The notes: generated from the sequence alone by a model not told the origin. 64,000 bases of DNA from Mycolicibacterium litorale (GCF_014218295.1 NZ_AP023287.1:5456001-5520000), one strand, 5' to 3'; numbered from the stretch's first letter, positions 51,300 through 60,146 are shown. Program-made: numbers and translations.

Positions 51300-52646
51300 A
51301 TGACGACCGCGGCAGCAGCACGAAGCGACATCGCCACCACCGACCTCAAGCTCCCCCAGCGCGAAAGCGTCGAGCGAGGGAGTACCGCGTCGGTGCGATC
51401 CACGGTGGAGAGCGTGATCGAGGACATTCGCACCCGCGGCGACGCCGCGGTGCGCGAGTACTCGGAGAAGTTCGACAAGTACTCGGCGGAGAGCTACCTG
51501 CTCACCCCGGAGAAGATCGAAGAGATCATGGCCCGCGTTCCACGCCAGGTCATCGAGGACATCAGGTTCGTCCAGGAGCAGGTCCGGGTCATGGCCCAGA
51601 AGCAGCTCGAATCGCTGTCGGATTTCGAGATCGAAACGCTGCCAGGAGTTTTCCTCGGCCAGAAGAACGTTCCGATTCAGGCGGCCGGCGCCTACATCCC
51701 CGGCGGCAAGTACCCGCTGCTGGCCAGCGCCCACATGACGATCGTGACGGCGAAGGTCGCCGGCGTGAAGCGCGTCGCGGCCTGCACCCCGCTGATCCGC
51801 GGGGAGGTTCCGGACGCGACCATCGCCGCGATGCACCTGGCCGGCGCTGACGAGATCTACTTGCTCGGCGGCATCCAGGCGGTGGCGGCCATGGCCGTCG
51901 GCACCGAGACCATCCGCCCGGTCAACATGCTCGCCGGTCCCGGCAACGCCTTCGTGGCGGAGGCCAAGCGCCAGCTGTTCGGCGAGGTCGGCATCGACCT
52001 GTTCGCCGGGCCGACCGAGGTGCTCATCGTCGCCGACGAGCACGCCGACCCGTTCATCGTCGCGGTCGACCTGCTTTCGCAGGCCGAGCACGGACCGGAC
52101 TCACCGGCCGTGCTCATCACCACCAGCGAGGAGTTGGGCCGCAAGGTGATCGAGCACATCGACACCATCCTCGTCGACATGCCGACCCGCGACTTCGCCG
52201 AGCCGGCGTGGCGCGACTGGGGTGAGGTGCGCGTCGTCGAGACCCTGGACGAGGCCTACGCCCTGGCCGATCAGTACGCGTCAGAGCACGTGCAGATCCT
52301 CACCGAGAACCCGCGCGAGGCGCTGGACAAGATGCACGACTACGGCGCCCTGTTCCTCGGTGAGGGCACCTGTGTGTCGTACGGCGACAAGGTCATCGGT
52401 ACCAACCACGTCCTGCCGACCCGTGGCGCCGCCCGCTACACCGGCGGGCTCTGGGTCGGGAAATACCTGCGCACCGTGACCTACCAGGAGGTCACGAACA
52501 CCGAGTCGAGCGCGTTCTTCGGAGAACTGTGCGGACGCGCCGCCAGGGTGGAACTCTTCGAGGGTCACGCGCGCTCCGGCGACGTGCGGGCCGCGAAATA
52601 CCGTGGCGAGAAGCTGCCGTGGTCCGACCACGAGTTCACCGGATAG
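51300..52646 (+). CDS. HisD-superfamily dehydrogenase, HpsN-like (sulfopropanediol 3-dehydrogenase type)
   Basis: A 448-residue NAD-dependent, zinc-binding alcohol-to-acid dehydrogenase. Residues equivalent to the HisD zinc ligands are Q261, H264 (LLSQAEHGPDSP), D363 (YGDKVIG) and H423 (FEGHARSG), and the catalytic pair is E329-H330 (ASEHVQ). It is not in a his operon; its neighbours are an SDR, an MHS importer and a LacI regulator. That points to catabolism of a polyol-like substrate such as 2,3-dihydroxypropane-1-sulfonate, as for HpsN. The ATG at 51300 is favoured over longer in-frame starts in the promoter region. Confidence 0.9.
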   Translation: MTTAAAARSDIATTDLKLPQRESVERGSTASVRSTVESVIEDIRTRGDAAVREYSEKFDKYSAESYLLTPEKIEEIMARVPRQVIEDIRFVQEQVRVMAQKQLESLSDFEIETLPGVFLGQKNVPIQAAGAYIPGGKYPLLASAHMTIVTAKVAGVKRVAACTPLIRGEVPDATIAAMHLAGADEIYLLGGIQAVAAMAVGTETIRPVNMLAGPGNAFVAEAKRQLFGEVGIDLFAGPTEVLIVADEHADPFIVAVDLLSQAEHGPDSPAVLITTSEELGRKVIEHIDTILVDMPTRDFAEPAWRDWGEVRVVETLDEAYALADQYASEHVQILTENPREALDKMHDYGALFLGEGTCVSYGDKVIGTNHVLPTRGAARYTGGLWVGKYLRTVTYQEVTNTESSAFFGELCGRAARVELFEGHARSGDVRAAKYRGEKLPWSDHEFTG

Positions 52647-52653
52647 CGGACGC

Positions 52654-53444
52654 ATGGTCAGTTTCGACCTCGAGGGCAAGACCGCTCTGGTGACGGGTGC
52701 CGGTCGCGGTCTCGGCAAGGCCATCGCCGATGGCCTTGCCGAAGCCGGCGCCGTCGTCTACGGAACCAGCCGTCAGCGCGACGCCGCGGACGCCATCGCC
52801 CACAGGTACGGAACGTCCCCGGTCACCCTCGAGATGACCGACCCGGCCGCGATGCGCCGCGACATCGCCGGCCTCCTCGACCGCAGTGGAGGGATCGACC
52901 TGCTGGTCAACAACGCCGGCATCAACATTCCCAAACCAGCGGTAGACGTCACCGACGACGACTGGGACGCCGTGTTCGACACGAATCTGCGCGGACCTTT
53001 CGCCCTCACCACCGCGCTGGCCAGGACGTGGCTGGCGGCGTCGACCCGGGGTGCGGTCGTCAACGTCGCCTCCCAGGCCGGCGTCGTCGCCATCGAGGAA
53101 CGAGCCGCCTACGGAACCAGCAAGGCGGCCCTGATCCACCTGACGAAACAGCTCACCCTGGAATGGGCGCCGAGCGGCATCCGCGTCAACGCGGTGGCAC
53201 CGACCTTCGTGCGCACCGAGCTGACCGAATCGACGCTGACCGAATCGACGCTGACCGAATCGACACTGACCGAATCGACACTGAGCCGCCCGAGTGGGCC
53301 GACGAACTGCTGTCCCGGATACCTTCGGGCCGGTTCGGGGAACCCGACGACATCGTGGGCGCGGTCGTCTTCCTGCTCAGCGACGCGGCAGCACTGATCA
53401 CCGGGCACACCATCGCCATCGACGGCGGATACACCATCCGCTGA
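52654..53444 (+). pseudogene. short-chain dehydrogenase broken by a frameshift at a tandem repeat
   Basis: SDR gene starting at the ATG at 52654, seven bases after the HisD-like stop. Residues 1 to about 190 are intact: TGAGRGLG, NNAG, Ser in VNVASQAG and the Y-x3-K pair in AYGTSKAAL. The proper C-terminus (PPEWADELLSRIPSGRFGEP, then ITGHTIAIDGGYTIR to 53444) lies in another frame, while the first frame ends at 53397 with unrelated sequence. The break is at the end of four 15-bp repeats. It is explained by a 1- or 4-base loss, for example CCGA missing from CTGACCGAGCCG. It is a natural mutation, a slippage switch or a sequencing error. Confidence 0.85.
53221..53280 (+). repeat. four tandem copies of a 15-bp unit in the SDR gene
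   Basis: Four consecutive units of CTGACCGAATCGAC plus G, G, A, A in the last position, followed by a partial unit CTGA. Each unit encodes Leu-Thr-Glu-Ser-Thr. In related SDRs this position is a short loop after VRTEL, so the repeat is an expansion, and the frameshift lies directly at its 3' edge. Confidence 0.95.
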
Positions 53445-53542
53445 CCGCAGCGCCCGCCAACCCGTTGTCCTGCGCGAAGGACGGCACCGAACGCATCACC
53501 GGCGTCCTCACGAACGACGCCACCTCACTCGATCGGAGAATC

Positions 53543-54919
53543 ATGGCCACCGCCACCCTCACGCCGGAAAAGCTCCGCCGGCGATCCGTGCAGTCCGGCA
53601 CCATCGGCGCGATCGTCGAGTGGTACGAGTACACCGTCTACGGGACCTCGGCCGCGCTGGTCTTCGGGCACCTGTTCTTCCCGAATCTGCCGGGCGCCGT
53701 CGGCCAGATCGTCTCGCTCGCCACCTTCGGTGTCGGGTTCCTGGCCCGGCCCGTCGGGGCCTTCGTCTCCGGTCACCTCGGTGACCGGATCGGCCGCAAG
53801 GCCACCTTGATCATGACCTTCACGATCATGACAGTGGCCACGGCGGCGATCGGCTTCCTGCCCACCTACGCGCAGATCGGTGTCGCCGCGCCGTTGCTGC
53901 TGTGCGTGCTGCGATTGGCCCAGGGGTTCGCCGTCGGCGGCGAATGGGGTGGCGCCGCCATCATCGCCGTCGAGAACTCACCACGCGAGAAGAGGGGGCT
54001 GTTCGGCTCCTGGCCGCAGATCGGTGTGTCCGCAGGGCTGCTGCTCGGCACCGCCGTGGTGTCGCTGTCGTCGTGGATCTCCGGTGACGCGTTCGACGAG
54101 TGGGGCTGGCGCATACCGTTCCTCATGGCCATCGTGCTCGCCTTCGTCGGCCTCTACATCCGGCTCCGGGCCGCCGAGAGCCCGGCGTTCCTGACGGAGA
54201 AGGCCAAGATGGAGTTGGAGATCGAGAAGCGCAAGGCGCCCGCCGTGGTGCTGTTCCGCGACTACAAGAAGCCCTTGCTGATCGCGATCTTCGGCCGCTT
54301 CGCCGAAGCCGGGAACTACTACCTCTTCACCACGTTCGTGCTGTCCTACGTGACGACCACGATCGACGCACCGCGCTCGTACGGTCTGATCGCGTCCATG
54401 GTCGGCGCCGCAGCCAACATCGTCATGATTCCGGTCTTCGGGCGGCTGTCGGACCGTATCGGCCGGGTGAAGACCTTCCTCATCGGGGGCGCCATCATCG
54501 TGGTCACGGCGTGGCCGATCTTCGCGCTGGTGCACACCGGGCAACTCTGGGGGATCGTCGCCGGTGTCACGATCTTCCTGGCGCTGGGCCACGCCATGGT
54601 CTACGCCCCGCTGCCGGCGCTGTACTGCGAACTGTTCCCCACCGCCGTCCGCTACTCGGGGATCTCGATCGGCTACCAGATGGCGTCGATCCTGCTGGCC
54701 AGCTTCACCCCGGCCCTTGCCAGCGCCATGGTCCTCTGGGCGGACGGGGGCCTGTGGATGGTCATCGTATTCGCAATACTGACAACGATTGTCGCCATGG
54801 TCGCCATCTCGTTCGCCCGCGACCGCAGGCATCTCGAGCTCGATGAGATCGACGCCGAACTCAAGGGCCTGCCCGGATCCCAGGACTCCGTGGGACACCG
54901 GTCGCCGTCGCGCGGCTGA
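53543..54919 (+). CDS. MHS-family (metabolite:H+ symporter) MFS importer
   Basis: A 458-residue MFS transporter with 12 predicted helices, of the MHS family: GTIGAIVEWYEYTVYGTSAA at the first helix, GHLGDRIGRKATL (motif A), and LAQGFAVGGEWGGAA. Members import organic acids, betaines and polyol-like compounds with protons. It is cotranscribed with the HisD-like dehydrogenase and the broken SDR, so it probably imports their substrate. The ATG at 53543 follows GGAGAATC. Confidence 0.93.
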   Translation: MATATLTPEKLRRRSVQSGTIGAIVEWYEYTVYGTSAALVFGHLFFPNLPGAVGQIVSLATFGVGFLARPVGAFVSGHLGDRIGRKATLIMTFTIMTVATAAIGFLPTYAQIGVAAPLLLCVLRLAQGFAVGGEWGGAAIIAVENSPREKRGLFGSWPQIGVSAGLLLGTAVVSLSSWISGDAFDEWGWRIPFLMAIVLAFVGLYIRLRAAESPAFLTEKAKMELEIEKRKAPAVVLFRDYKKPLLIAIFGRFAEAGNYYLFTTFVLSYVTTTIDAPRSYGLIASMVGAAANIVMIPVFGRLSDRIGRVKTFLIGGAIIVVTAWPIFALVHTGQLWGIVAGVTIFLALGHAMVYAPLPALYCELFPTAVRYSGISIGYQMASILLASFTPALASAMVLWADGGLWMVIVFAILTTIVAMVAISFARDRRHLELDEIDAELKGLPGSQDSVGHRSPSRG

Positions 54920-54976
54920 CCGAGAACCCTTCGCACCGACCGGGACCGGATCCGCGCTGCTACGTTCGACCGCGAC

Positions 54977-55555
54977 ATGGACACCGGCTCGGCACCCGAG
55001 GATGTGGTCCGCCGGGTGACCGACGCCGGCGCCACCACCGTGTTGATCGACGGCCGGTCCGGCTCGGGCAAGTCCACGCTGGCCGACCGGTTGGCCGCGC
55101 GATGGGAGTCCAGCGTGGTGGTCCGTCTCGACGACATCTATCCGGGATGGGACGGGCTGTCCTGGGCCATCGAACACGTGTACCGGGAGCTCCTCCACCC
55201 CCGCGCCCACGGCCGCCCCGGCCGGTGGCGGCGCTGGGACTGGGCGACGAACGCCGTCGCCGGCTGGCACACCGTCGAACCCGACCGGCGCCTGATCGTG
55301 GAGGGAGTCGGCGCGCTGACCCCCGCCGCGCGGGCCGCCGCCGACGTCGGCATCTGGGTGCAGACCCCCGACCCTGTCCGCAAGCAGCGCGCGCTGCAGC
55401 GCGACGGCGAGGTATACCGGCCGCACTGGGAGCGGTGGGCACGCCAGGAGGACGAGCACATCGCCAGGCACGGACCGCGGTCGCTGGCCGACATCGTGGT
55501 GGCCGAAGCCGCGGACGGCCGGCTATGGACCGCCGTCAACCGCCGCCCGGTGTAG
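54977..55555 (+). CDS. P-loop kinase-like ATPase (uridine kinase-like fold)
   Basis: A 192-residue protein with Walker A GRSGSGKST at about residues 26-34, followed by VVRLDDIYPGWDGLSWA, the kinase-like substrate/magnesium region, and VEGVGALTP. The pattern resembles uridine kinase-like and other small-molecule kinases widespread in mycobacteria. No substrate can be assigned. ATG at 54977. Confidence 0.85.
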   Translation: MDTGSAPEDVVRRVTDAGATTVLIDGRSGSGKSTLADRLAARWESSVVVRLDDIYPGWDGLSWAIEHVYRELLHPRAHGRPGRWRRWDWATNAVAGWHTVEPDRRLIVEGVGALTPAARAAADVGIWVQTPDPVRKQRALQRDGEVYRPHWERWARQEDEHIARHGPRSLADIVVAEAADGRLWTAVNRRPV

Positions 55556-55592
55556 CGGTGCCCCACCGGGGTGCGCTAGCTTGAAGCGGTAA

Positions 55593-55684
55593 CCACACGG
55601 GAGCGCACACCGAGTGCGCTGAGAGGACGGCTGATGCGCCGTCGACCGTATGAACCTGACCGGGTAATGCCGGCGTAGGGAGAT
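55593..55684 (+). ncRNA. TPP riboswitch (THI element)
   Basis: All conserved THI-box pieces are in order: ACGGGAGC, CTGAGAGGA at 55619-55627, then GACCGTATGAACCTGACCGG with GTAATGCCGGCGTAGGGAG ending near 55682. It precedes a hydroxymethylpyrimidine/thiamine-precursor transporter. Its 3' strand contains GGGAG placed as the ribosome-binding site of the ten-codon frame at 55689, so thiamine pyrophosphate binding should block that site. Confidence 0.95.
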
Positions 55685-55688
55685 GCGT

Positions 55689-55721
55689 ATGACGACTGTT
55701 CTCGACGTTTCACCGATCTAG
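55689..55721 (+). CDS. possible ten-codon leader peptide after the TPP riboswitch
   Basis: MTTVLDVSPI, started six bases after the GGGAG in the riboswitch's 3' strand and ended by TAG. A hairpin (CACAGCCG at 55733-55740 with CGGCTGTG at 55757-55764) follows. The next gene, ykoE, begins 113 bases downstream with its own AAGGAGG. It could be a leader peptide coupling ligand-gated translation to transcription, or the remnant of a lost gene. Confidence 0.3.
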   Translation: MTTVLDVSPI

Positions 55722-55834
55722 CGGCACCTCGGCACAGCCGCGCGCTTGTACTGAACCGGCTGTGGCGCAGGGCATTTCGATTTCAAGGCTCCCTCCGGCT
55801 GCGGATGGGCGGCCAGTGAGCACAAGGAGGCCTC

Positions 55835-56470
55835 ATGGGCCGGCAACACATCACCGATCCCACCCCCGATCATGCCCCGGCCGCCCCGTGGCGGTGGCGG
55901 GTGATCGACATCGTCGTCGCGAGCGTGCTCGCGGTGGCCTCGGGTCTGGTCTTCGTCTTCTGGAACATCGCGTCGAACCCGATCACCGCCCCGCTCGAGG
56001 CGGTGGTGCCCGGTCTGCAGGCGCTGGGCGGCGGCGGGTGGCTGTTCGCCGGCGTGCTGACCGGGCTGGTGATCCGCAAACCCGGTGCGGCCGTGTACGG
56101 CGAGATGGTCGCCGCCACCGTCTCGGCGCTCGTCGGCAACCAGTGGGGCGTGCTGACCATCGAATTCGGCCTCGTGCAGGGGTTGGCCGCGGAAGTGGTC
56201 TTCGCCGTCTTCCTCTACCGTCGCTGGAACCTATCGGTGGCGGTACTGGCCGGGGCGGTCGCCGGCCTCGCGATGGGCGTCAACGAAGTGATCCTCTGGT
56301 ACCCCGATGCGACGACGGCGTTCAAGGCGATCTACACCGGCTCGGGCATCGTGTCCGGCGCCGTGATCGCCGGGGCCGGTTCGTGGTTCGTGGTCAAGGG
56401 CCTCGCGAAGACCGGGGCGCTCAGCCGGTTCGCCTCGGGCAGGGTGATGGCCGGCCACCCCGCCCGATGA
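55835..56470 (+). CDS. ykoE: ECF transporter S component YkoE (HMP/thiamine precursor)
   Basis: A 211-residue membrane protein with about six segments, the substrate-binding component of a hydroxymethylpyrimidine/thiamine-precursor ECF importer. YkoE-like blocks: NPITAPLEAVVPGLQALGGG and YGEMVAATVSALVGNQWG. The assignment is supported by the upstream TPP riboswitch and the fused ATPase and T component that follow. The ATG at 55835 has AAGGAGG; its last four bases overlap ykoD. Confidence 0.92.
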   Translation: MGRQHITDPTPDHAPAAPWRWRVIDIVVASVLAVASGLVFVFWNIASNPITAPLEAVVPGLQALGGGGWLFAGVLTGLVIRKPGAAVYGEMVAATVSALVGNQWGVLTIEFGLVQGLAAEVVFAVFLYRRWNLSVAVLAGAVAGLAMGVNEVILWYPDATTAFKAIYTGSGIVSGAVIAGAGSWFVVKGLAKTGALSRFASGRVMAGHPAR

Positions 56471-57948
56471 CTCCGCAGCGCCGGCCCGGCGGCGCGCAGG
56501 TGACGGCGCAGGGGTGGGGCTGGCAGCACGCCGGCCAACACCGCTGGGCGGTCCGCGACCTCGACCTGTCCATCGAGCCCGGACAACGGGTCCTGCTGCT
56601 GGGACCGTCGGGTTCGGGGAAGTCGACGATCCTGCACGGGTTGGCCGGCCTCCTCGGCAGTGCCGAGGACGGACGTGAGGCCGGGTGCCTTCGCGTCGAC
56701 GGCGCGCGTCCCGCCGAGCAGCGGTCCCGGATCGGCATGGTGCTGCAGGATCCCGATGCGCAGGTGATCCTGTCCCGCGTGGGCGACGACGTCGCCTTCG
56801 GCATGGAGAACTTCCGGGTTCCGCGCGCAGACATCTGGCCCCGGGTACGCGATGCCCTGGAGTCGGTGGGTCTGGACCTGCCGCTCGACCATGACACCGC
56901 ACACCTGTCGGGCGGGCAGAAACAGCGGCTCGCGCTGGCCGGGGTGCTCGCCATGCATCCGGGTCTGATCCTGCTCGACGAGCCCACCGCGAACCTCGAC
57001 CCGGCCGGTGTCGCCGAGGTCCGCGACGCCGTCACCGCCGCCGCCGACCTGACCGGCGCCACCGTGGTCGTCGTCGAACATCGCACCGCGGTCTGGTTAC
57101 CCGTCGTCGACCGGGTCGTCGTCCTCGGCGAGGACGGTGACGTCCTCGCCGACGGGCCGCCCGAGCAGACCGTGCGGCGGGAGAGCGCACGGCTCGTGCG
57201 GTCGGGTATCTGGGTTCCTGACGGGCCGGTGCCGGTCGTCGACCGCACCCCGCCTGCGGACGCCGAACCGCTGTTGCGCGCGGCCGACCTGTCGGTGGGA
57301 TACCGCCCGGGACCGCCGCTGCAGAGCGGGCTCGACGTCGACATCCGTCGAGGGCACATCACCGCGGTCACCGGGCCGAACGGTTCGGGGAAGTCGACGC
57401 TCGCCCTGACCCTCGGGGGACTGCTGCCCCCGCTCGCCGGCACACTGGAGGCCCTTGGCGCGTTCGCCCCGTCCCCGAGGAGCCGGCAGCCGGTCCGGTG
57501 GCGGGCCAAGGACCTCCTCACCCGGATCACCAGCGTGTTCCAGGATCCCGAACACCAGTTCCTCACCGGGACCGTTCGTGACGAGATCATGCTCGGGCCA
57601 AAGGCTCTCAAGCGGAGCCGGGACCAGACGGCGGCGCTGGCCGACGCCCTGCTGGACCGGCTGCGTCTGGCGCACCTGGCCGACCGGAGCCCGTTCACGT
57701 TGTCCGGCGGGGAGAAGCGCCGACTGTCGGTCGCCACGGTGCTGATCACCCGGCCGGGGGTCATCGTCCTCGACGAACCGACCTTCGGGCAGGACCGCCG
57801 GACGTGGGAGGAGCTCATCCACCTGCTCGCCGAGCTCGCCGACGACGGCACCGCGGTGGTCGCCGTGACGCACGACGCCGAATTCGTCGACGTCCTGGCC
57901 GATCACCGCATCGACCTGCCGCTGGCCGCGGTCGGCTCCGCCCGATGA
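56467..57948 (+). CDS. ykoD: ECF transporter double ATPase YkoD
   Basis: A 493-residue protein with two fused ABC domains. Walker A motifs are GPSGSGKST (about residues 42-50) and GPNGSGKST (about 302-310). Signatures are LSGGQKQRLA and LSGGEKRRLS. Walker B motifs are LILLDEPTANLD and VIVLDEPTFGQD. It supplies both ATPase sites of the importer in one chain. ATG at 56467 overlaps the ykoE stop; the stop overlaps the ykoC ATG. Confidence 0.95.
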   Translation: MTPQRRPGGAQVTAQGWGWQHAGQHRWAVRDLDLSIEPGQRVLLLGPSGSGKSTILHGLAGLLGSAEDGREAGCLRVDGARPAEQRSRIGMVLQDPDAQVILSRVGDDVAFGMENFRVPRADIWPRVRDALESVGLDLPLDHDTAHLSGGQKQRLALAGVLAMHPGLILLDEPTANLDPAGVAEVRDAVTAAADLTGATVVVVEHRTAVWLPVVDRVVVLGEDGDVLADGPPEQTVRRESARLVRSGIWVPDGPVPVVDRTPPADAEPLLRAADLSVGYRPGPPLQSGLDVDIRRGHITAVTGPNGSGKSTLALTLGGLLPPLAGTLEALGAFAPSPRSRQPVRWRAKDLLTRITSVFQDPEHQFLTGTVRDEIMLGPKALKRSRDQTAALADALLDRLRLAHLADRSPFTLSGGEKRRLSVATVLITRPGVIVLDEPTFGQDRRTWEELIHLLAELADDGTAVVAVTHDAEFVDVLADHRIDLPLAAVGSAR

Positions 57949-58703
57949 CACTCGACAGCCTGCGCCGGGTGAACCCGGTCGCCCGACTGCTGACCGCGGC
58001 GGTGATCGCCGCCGCCCTGGTGCTGAGCGTCGACTGGGTCTCCGCGCTCACCGCGCTGGTGCTCGAGATCCCGCTGCTGCTTCTGCTCGGGGTTCGCCTG
58101 CGGCCGTTACTCGTTCGCGGCGGACTGATCACGGTCGCGGCCGGACTGACCGCACTGACCAACCTGCTCTACGGCGAGGTCCGCGGCACCGTCCACTGGC
58201 ACTTCCTGCTGATCACCGTCAGCGACGGGTCCGTCGAACTGGCGATCGCGATGTTCCTGCGCGTGCTGGCGATCGCATTGCCGTCGGTGTTCCTGTTCCT
58301 CGATGTGCAGCCGACCCAACTGGCCGACGGACTCGGCCAGATCCTGCGACTGCCTTCGCGTTTCGTGGTGGGGGCGTTGGCGGGGATGCGGCTGATCGGG
58401 TTGCTGCGGGAGGACTGGCGCTATCTCGGCTACGCACGCCGGGCCCGCGGCGTCGCCGACCACGCGCGGCTTCGGCGGGCGATCGGGCAGGGCTTCGCCC
58501 TGCTGGTGTTCGCGCTGCGCCGCGGGTCGAAACTGGCGACCGCCATGGAAGCCCGGGGATTCGGCGCGTACCCGGACCGCACCTGGGCGAGATCATCGAC
58601 GTTCGGCGCCCCCGAATGCGTGCTCGTGGCCGCCGGGCTCGCCATCGCGGCGGCCTCGATCGCCGTGTCGGTCACCTACGGCGCCTGGAGCTTCATCGGA
58701 TAG
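57945..58703 (+). CDS. ykoC: ECF transporter T component YkoC
   Basis: EcfT-type membrane coupling subunit of 252 residues with about five membrane helices. The cytoplasmic signatures are YARRARGVADHAR and AMEARGFGAYP, each with the Ala-Arg-Gly core that contacts the ATPase. Coupled to ykoD by an ATGA overlap. Last gene of the riboswitch-controlled operon. Confidence 0.94.
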   Translation: MTLDSLRRVNPVARLLTAAVIAAALVLSVDWVSALTALVLEIPLLLLLGVRLRPLLVRGGLITVAAGLTALTNLLYGEVRGTVHWHFLLITVSDGSVELAIAMFLRVLAIALPSVFLFLDVQPTQLADGLGQILRLPSRFVVGALAGMRLIGLLREDWRYLGYARRARGVADHARLRRAIGQGFALLVFALRRGSKLATAMEARGFGAYPDRTWARSSTFGAPECVLVAAGLAIAAASIAVSVTYGAWSFIG

Positions 58704-58780
58704 TTCCACTGGTCGGGGGGTGGCCTCCGGCGGGCCCGGTGTGTATGTTGTGGACTCAACGAACTGAATACGCCGTCGAC

Positions 58781-58976
58781 GTGTTGTGGGAGAACCTCGA
58801 GTTTCGAGGCGCCGTAGGAGCAATCTCCTCCCCGGGAATCTCTCAGGCCCCAGTACCGCAACACCGAGGCAACTCTGGAGACTAGATCGGCCGCAGGCCG
58901 GTCTGACCGAAGGTGTACGACGTCGTACGCGGCGTCACAGACTCTCAGGTTTCAGGACAGAGCGGGGAGGGCTGCC
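58781..58976 (+). ncRNA. tandem glycine riboswitch
   Basis: Two glycine aptamers in series. The first has GTGTTG paired with CAACAC at 58859-58864, GGGAGA, GGCGCCGTAGGAGCAA and AATCTCTCAGGC. The linker reads AACTCTGGAGACT. The second contains ACCGAAGG, CAGACTCTCAGGTTTCAGGA and CAGAGCGGGGA. It lies in the 314-bp leader of gcvT, the expected regulated gene, and switches glycine breakdown on when glycine is abundant. Confidence 0.95.
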
Positions 58977-59010
58977 AGCCCGGTGCGGTCCGGGCTCCGA
59001 TCCTTGGAGC
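58969..59010 (+). promoter_or_regulatory. glycine riboswitch expression platform
   Basis: Three mutually exclusive short helices lie between aptamer 2 and gcvT: GGGCT 58969-58973 with AGCCC 58977-58981; AGCCCG 58977-58982 with CGGGCT 58991-58996; and GCTCC 58994-58998 with GGAGC 59006-59010. The last one hides the gcvT ribosome-binding site GGAG at 59006-59009, eight bases before the ATG. This suits translational control. Confidence 0.6.
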
Positions 59011-59017
59011 TGCCCTC

Positions 59018-60121
59018 ATGTCCCGAAGTCCCGCGCTCTACGACGAGCACGCCGCCCTCGACGCGACGTTCACCGACTTCGCCGGATGGCAGATGCCGTT
59101 GAAGTACGGCAGCGAACTGTCCGAACACCGCGCCGTCCGCGCCGCCGCGGGACTCTTCGACCTCAGCCACATGGGCGAGATCGCGGTGCGCGGCCCGCAG
59201 GCGGCGGAGGCGCTCGACTACGCACTGGCCGGCAAGATGTCGGCCGTCGCACCGGGCCGGGCCAAGTACTCGCTGCTGTGCGACGAATCCGGCGGCGTCC
59301 TCGACGACCTGGTGGTCTACCGACTCGCCGACGACCACTTCATGGTGGTCGCCAACGCCGCCAACGCTCCCCTGGTCGTCGACGAGATACGCGCGCGCGC
59401 AGACGGATTCGACACCGACGTGGTCGACGAATCGCCGGGCACCGCGCTGCTCGCCGTGCAGGGTCCGCAGGCCGCGACGGCGCTCGCCCCGCTGCTCGAC
59501 GAGGCAGGCCGGGCCGCACTGCCCGGCCTGAAGTACTACGCGAGCACCCCTGCCACCGTCGGCGGGCTGGACGTACTGCTGGCCCGCACCGGCTACACCG
59601 GTGAAGACGGCTTCGAACTGTACGTCGACACCGCTCGGGCACCGCAGCTGTGGCGCTCACTGCTGGCGGCGGTCACCGCGGCGGGCGGGCTGCCGTGCGG
59701 GCTGGCCTGCCGCGACACCCTGCGGTTGGAAGCCGGGATGGCGCTGTACGGACACGAACTGTCCACCGACACCAACCCGTACGAGGCCGGACTCGGCCGC
59801 ACCGTCGCACTCGACAAGCGCTTCGTGGGATGCGAAGCGCTGCAACGTTTTTCCGAGCAGGCGCCGGTACGCAGGCTGATCGGGCTGACCGGGACCGGAC
59901 GCCGCGCCGCACGCGCCGGATACCGCATCCTCGCCGACGGCCGGCCGGTCGGCGAAGTCACCTCCGGCGCCCTCTCCCCCACCCTCGGCCACCCGGTCGC
60001 GCTCGGCTACGTCGATGCTTCCGCCGCCGACGTGGGCACCACGCTGGCCGTCGACATCCGCGGCGCGACGGTGGACTACACCGTCACCGCACCGCCGTTC
60101 TACAAGCGTCCCCGCACCTGA
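59018..60121 (+). CDS. gcvT: glycine cleavage system T protein (aminomethyltransferase)
   Basis: Transfers the aminomethyl group from lipoyl-H protein to tetrahydrofolate, giving methylene-THF and ammonia. 367 residues, normal length. Blocks: DFAGWQMPLKYGS, GLFDLSHMGEIAV, RTGYTGEDGFELYV, and CRDTLRLEAGMALYGHEL (folate site). It leads gcvT-gcvH-glyA-sdaA under the tandem glycine riboswitch. The P protein and lipoamide dehydrogenase are elsewhere. Confidence 0.97.
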   Translation: MSRSPALYDEHAALDATFTDFAGWQMPLKYGSELSEHRAVRAAAGLFDLSHMGEIAVRGPQAAEALDYALAGKMSAVAPGRAKYSLLCDESGGVLDDLVVYRLADDHFMVVANAANAPLVVDEIRARADGFDTDVVDESPGTALLAVQGPQAATALAPLLDEAGRAALPGLKYYASTPATVGGLDVLLARTGYTGEDGFELYVDTARAPQLWRSLLAAVTAAGGLPCGLACRDTLRLEAGMALYGHELSTDTNPYEAGLGRTVALDKRFVGCEALQRFSEQAPVRRLIGLTGTGRRAARAGYRILADGRPVGEVTSGALSPTLGHPVALGYVDASAADVGTTLAVDIRGATVDYTVTAPPFYKRPRT

Positions 60122-60146
60122 TCAGCCTGCTGCCGAGAGGATTTCG

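Noticed and set aside
51300..52646. Biosynthetic histidinol dehydrogenase hisD
   Set aside because: Catalytic residues match, but no his genes adjoin; the LacI, SDR and MHS transporter neighbours indicate a catabolic paralogue.
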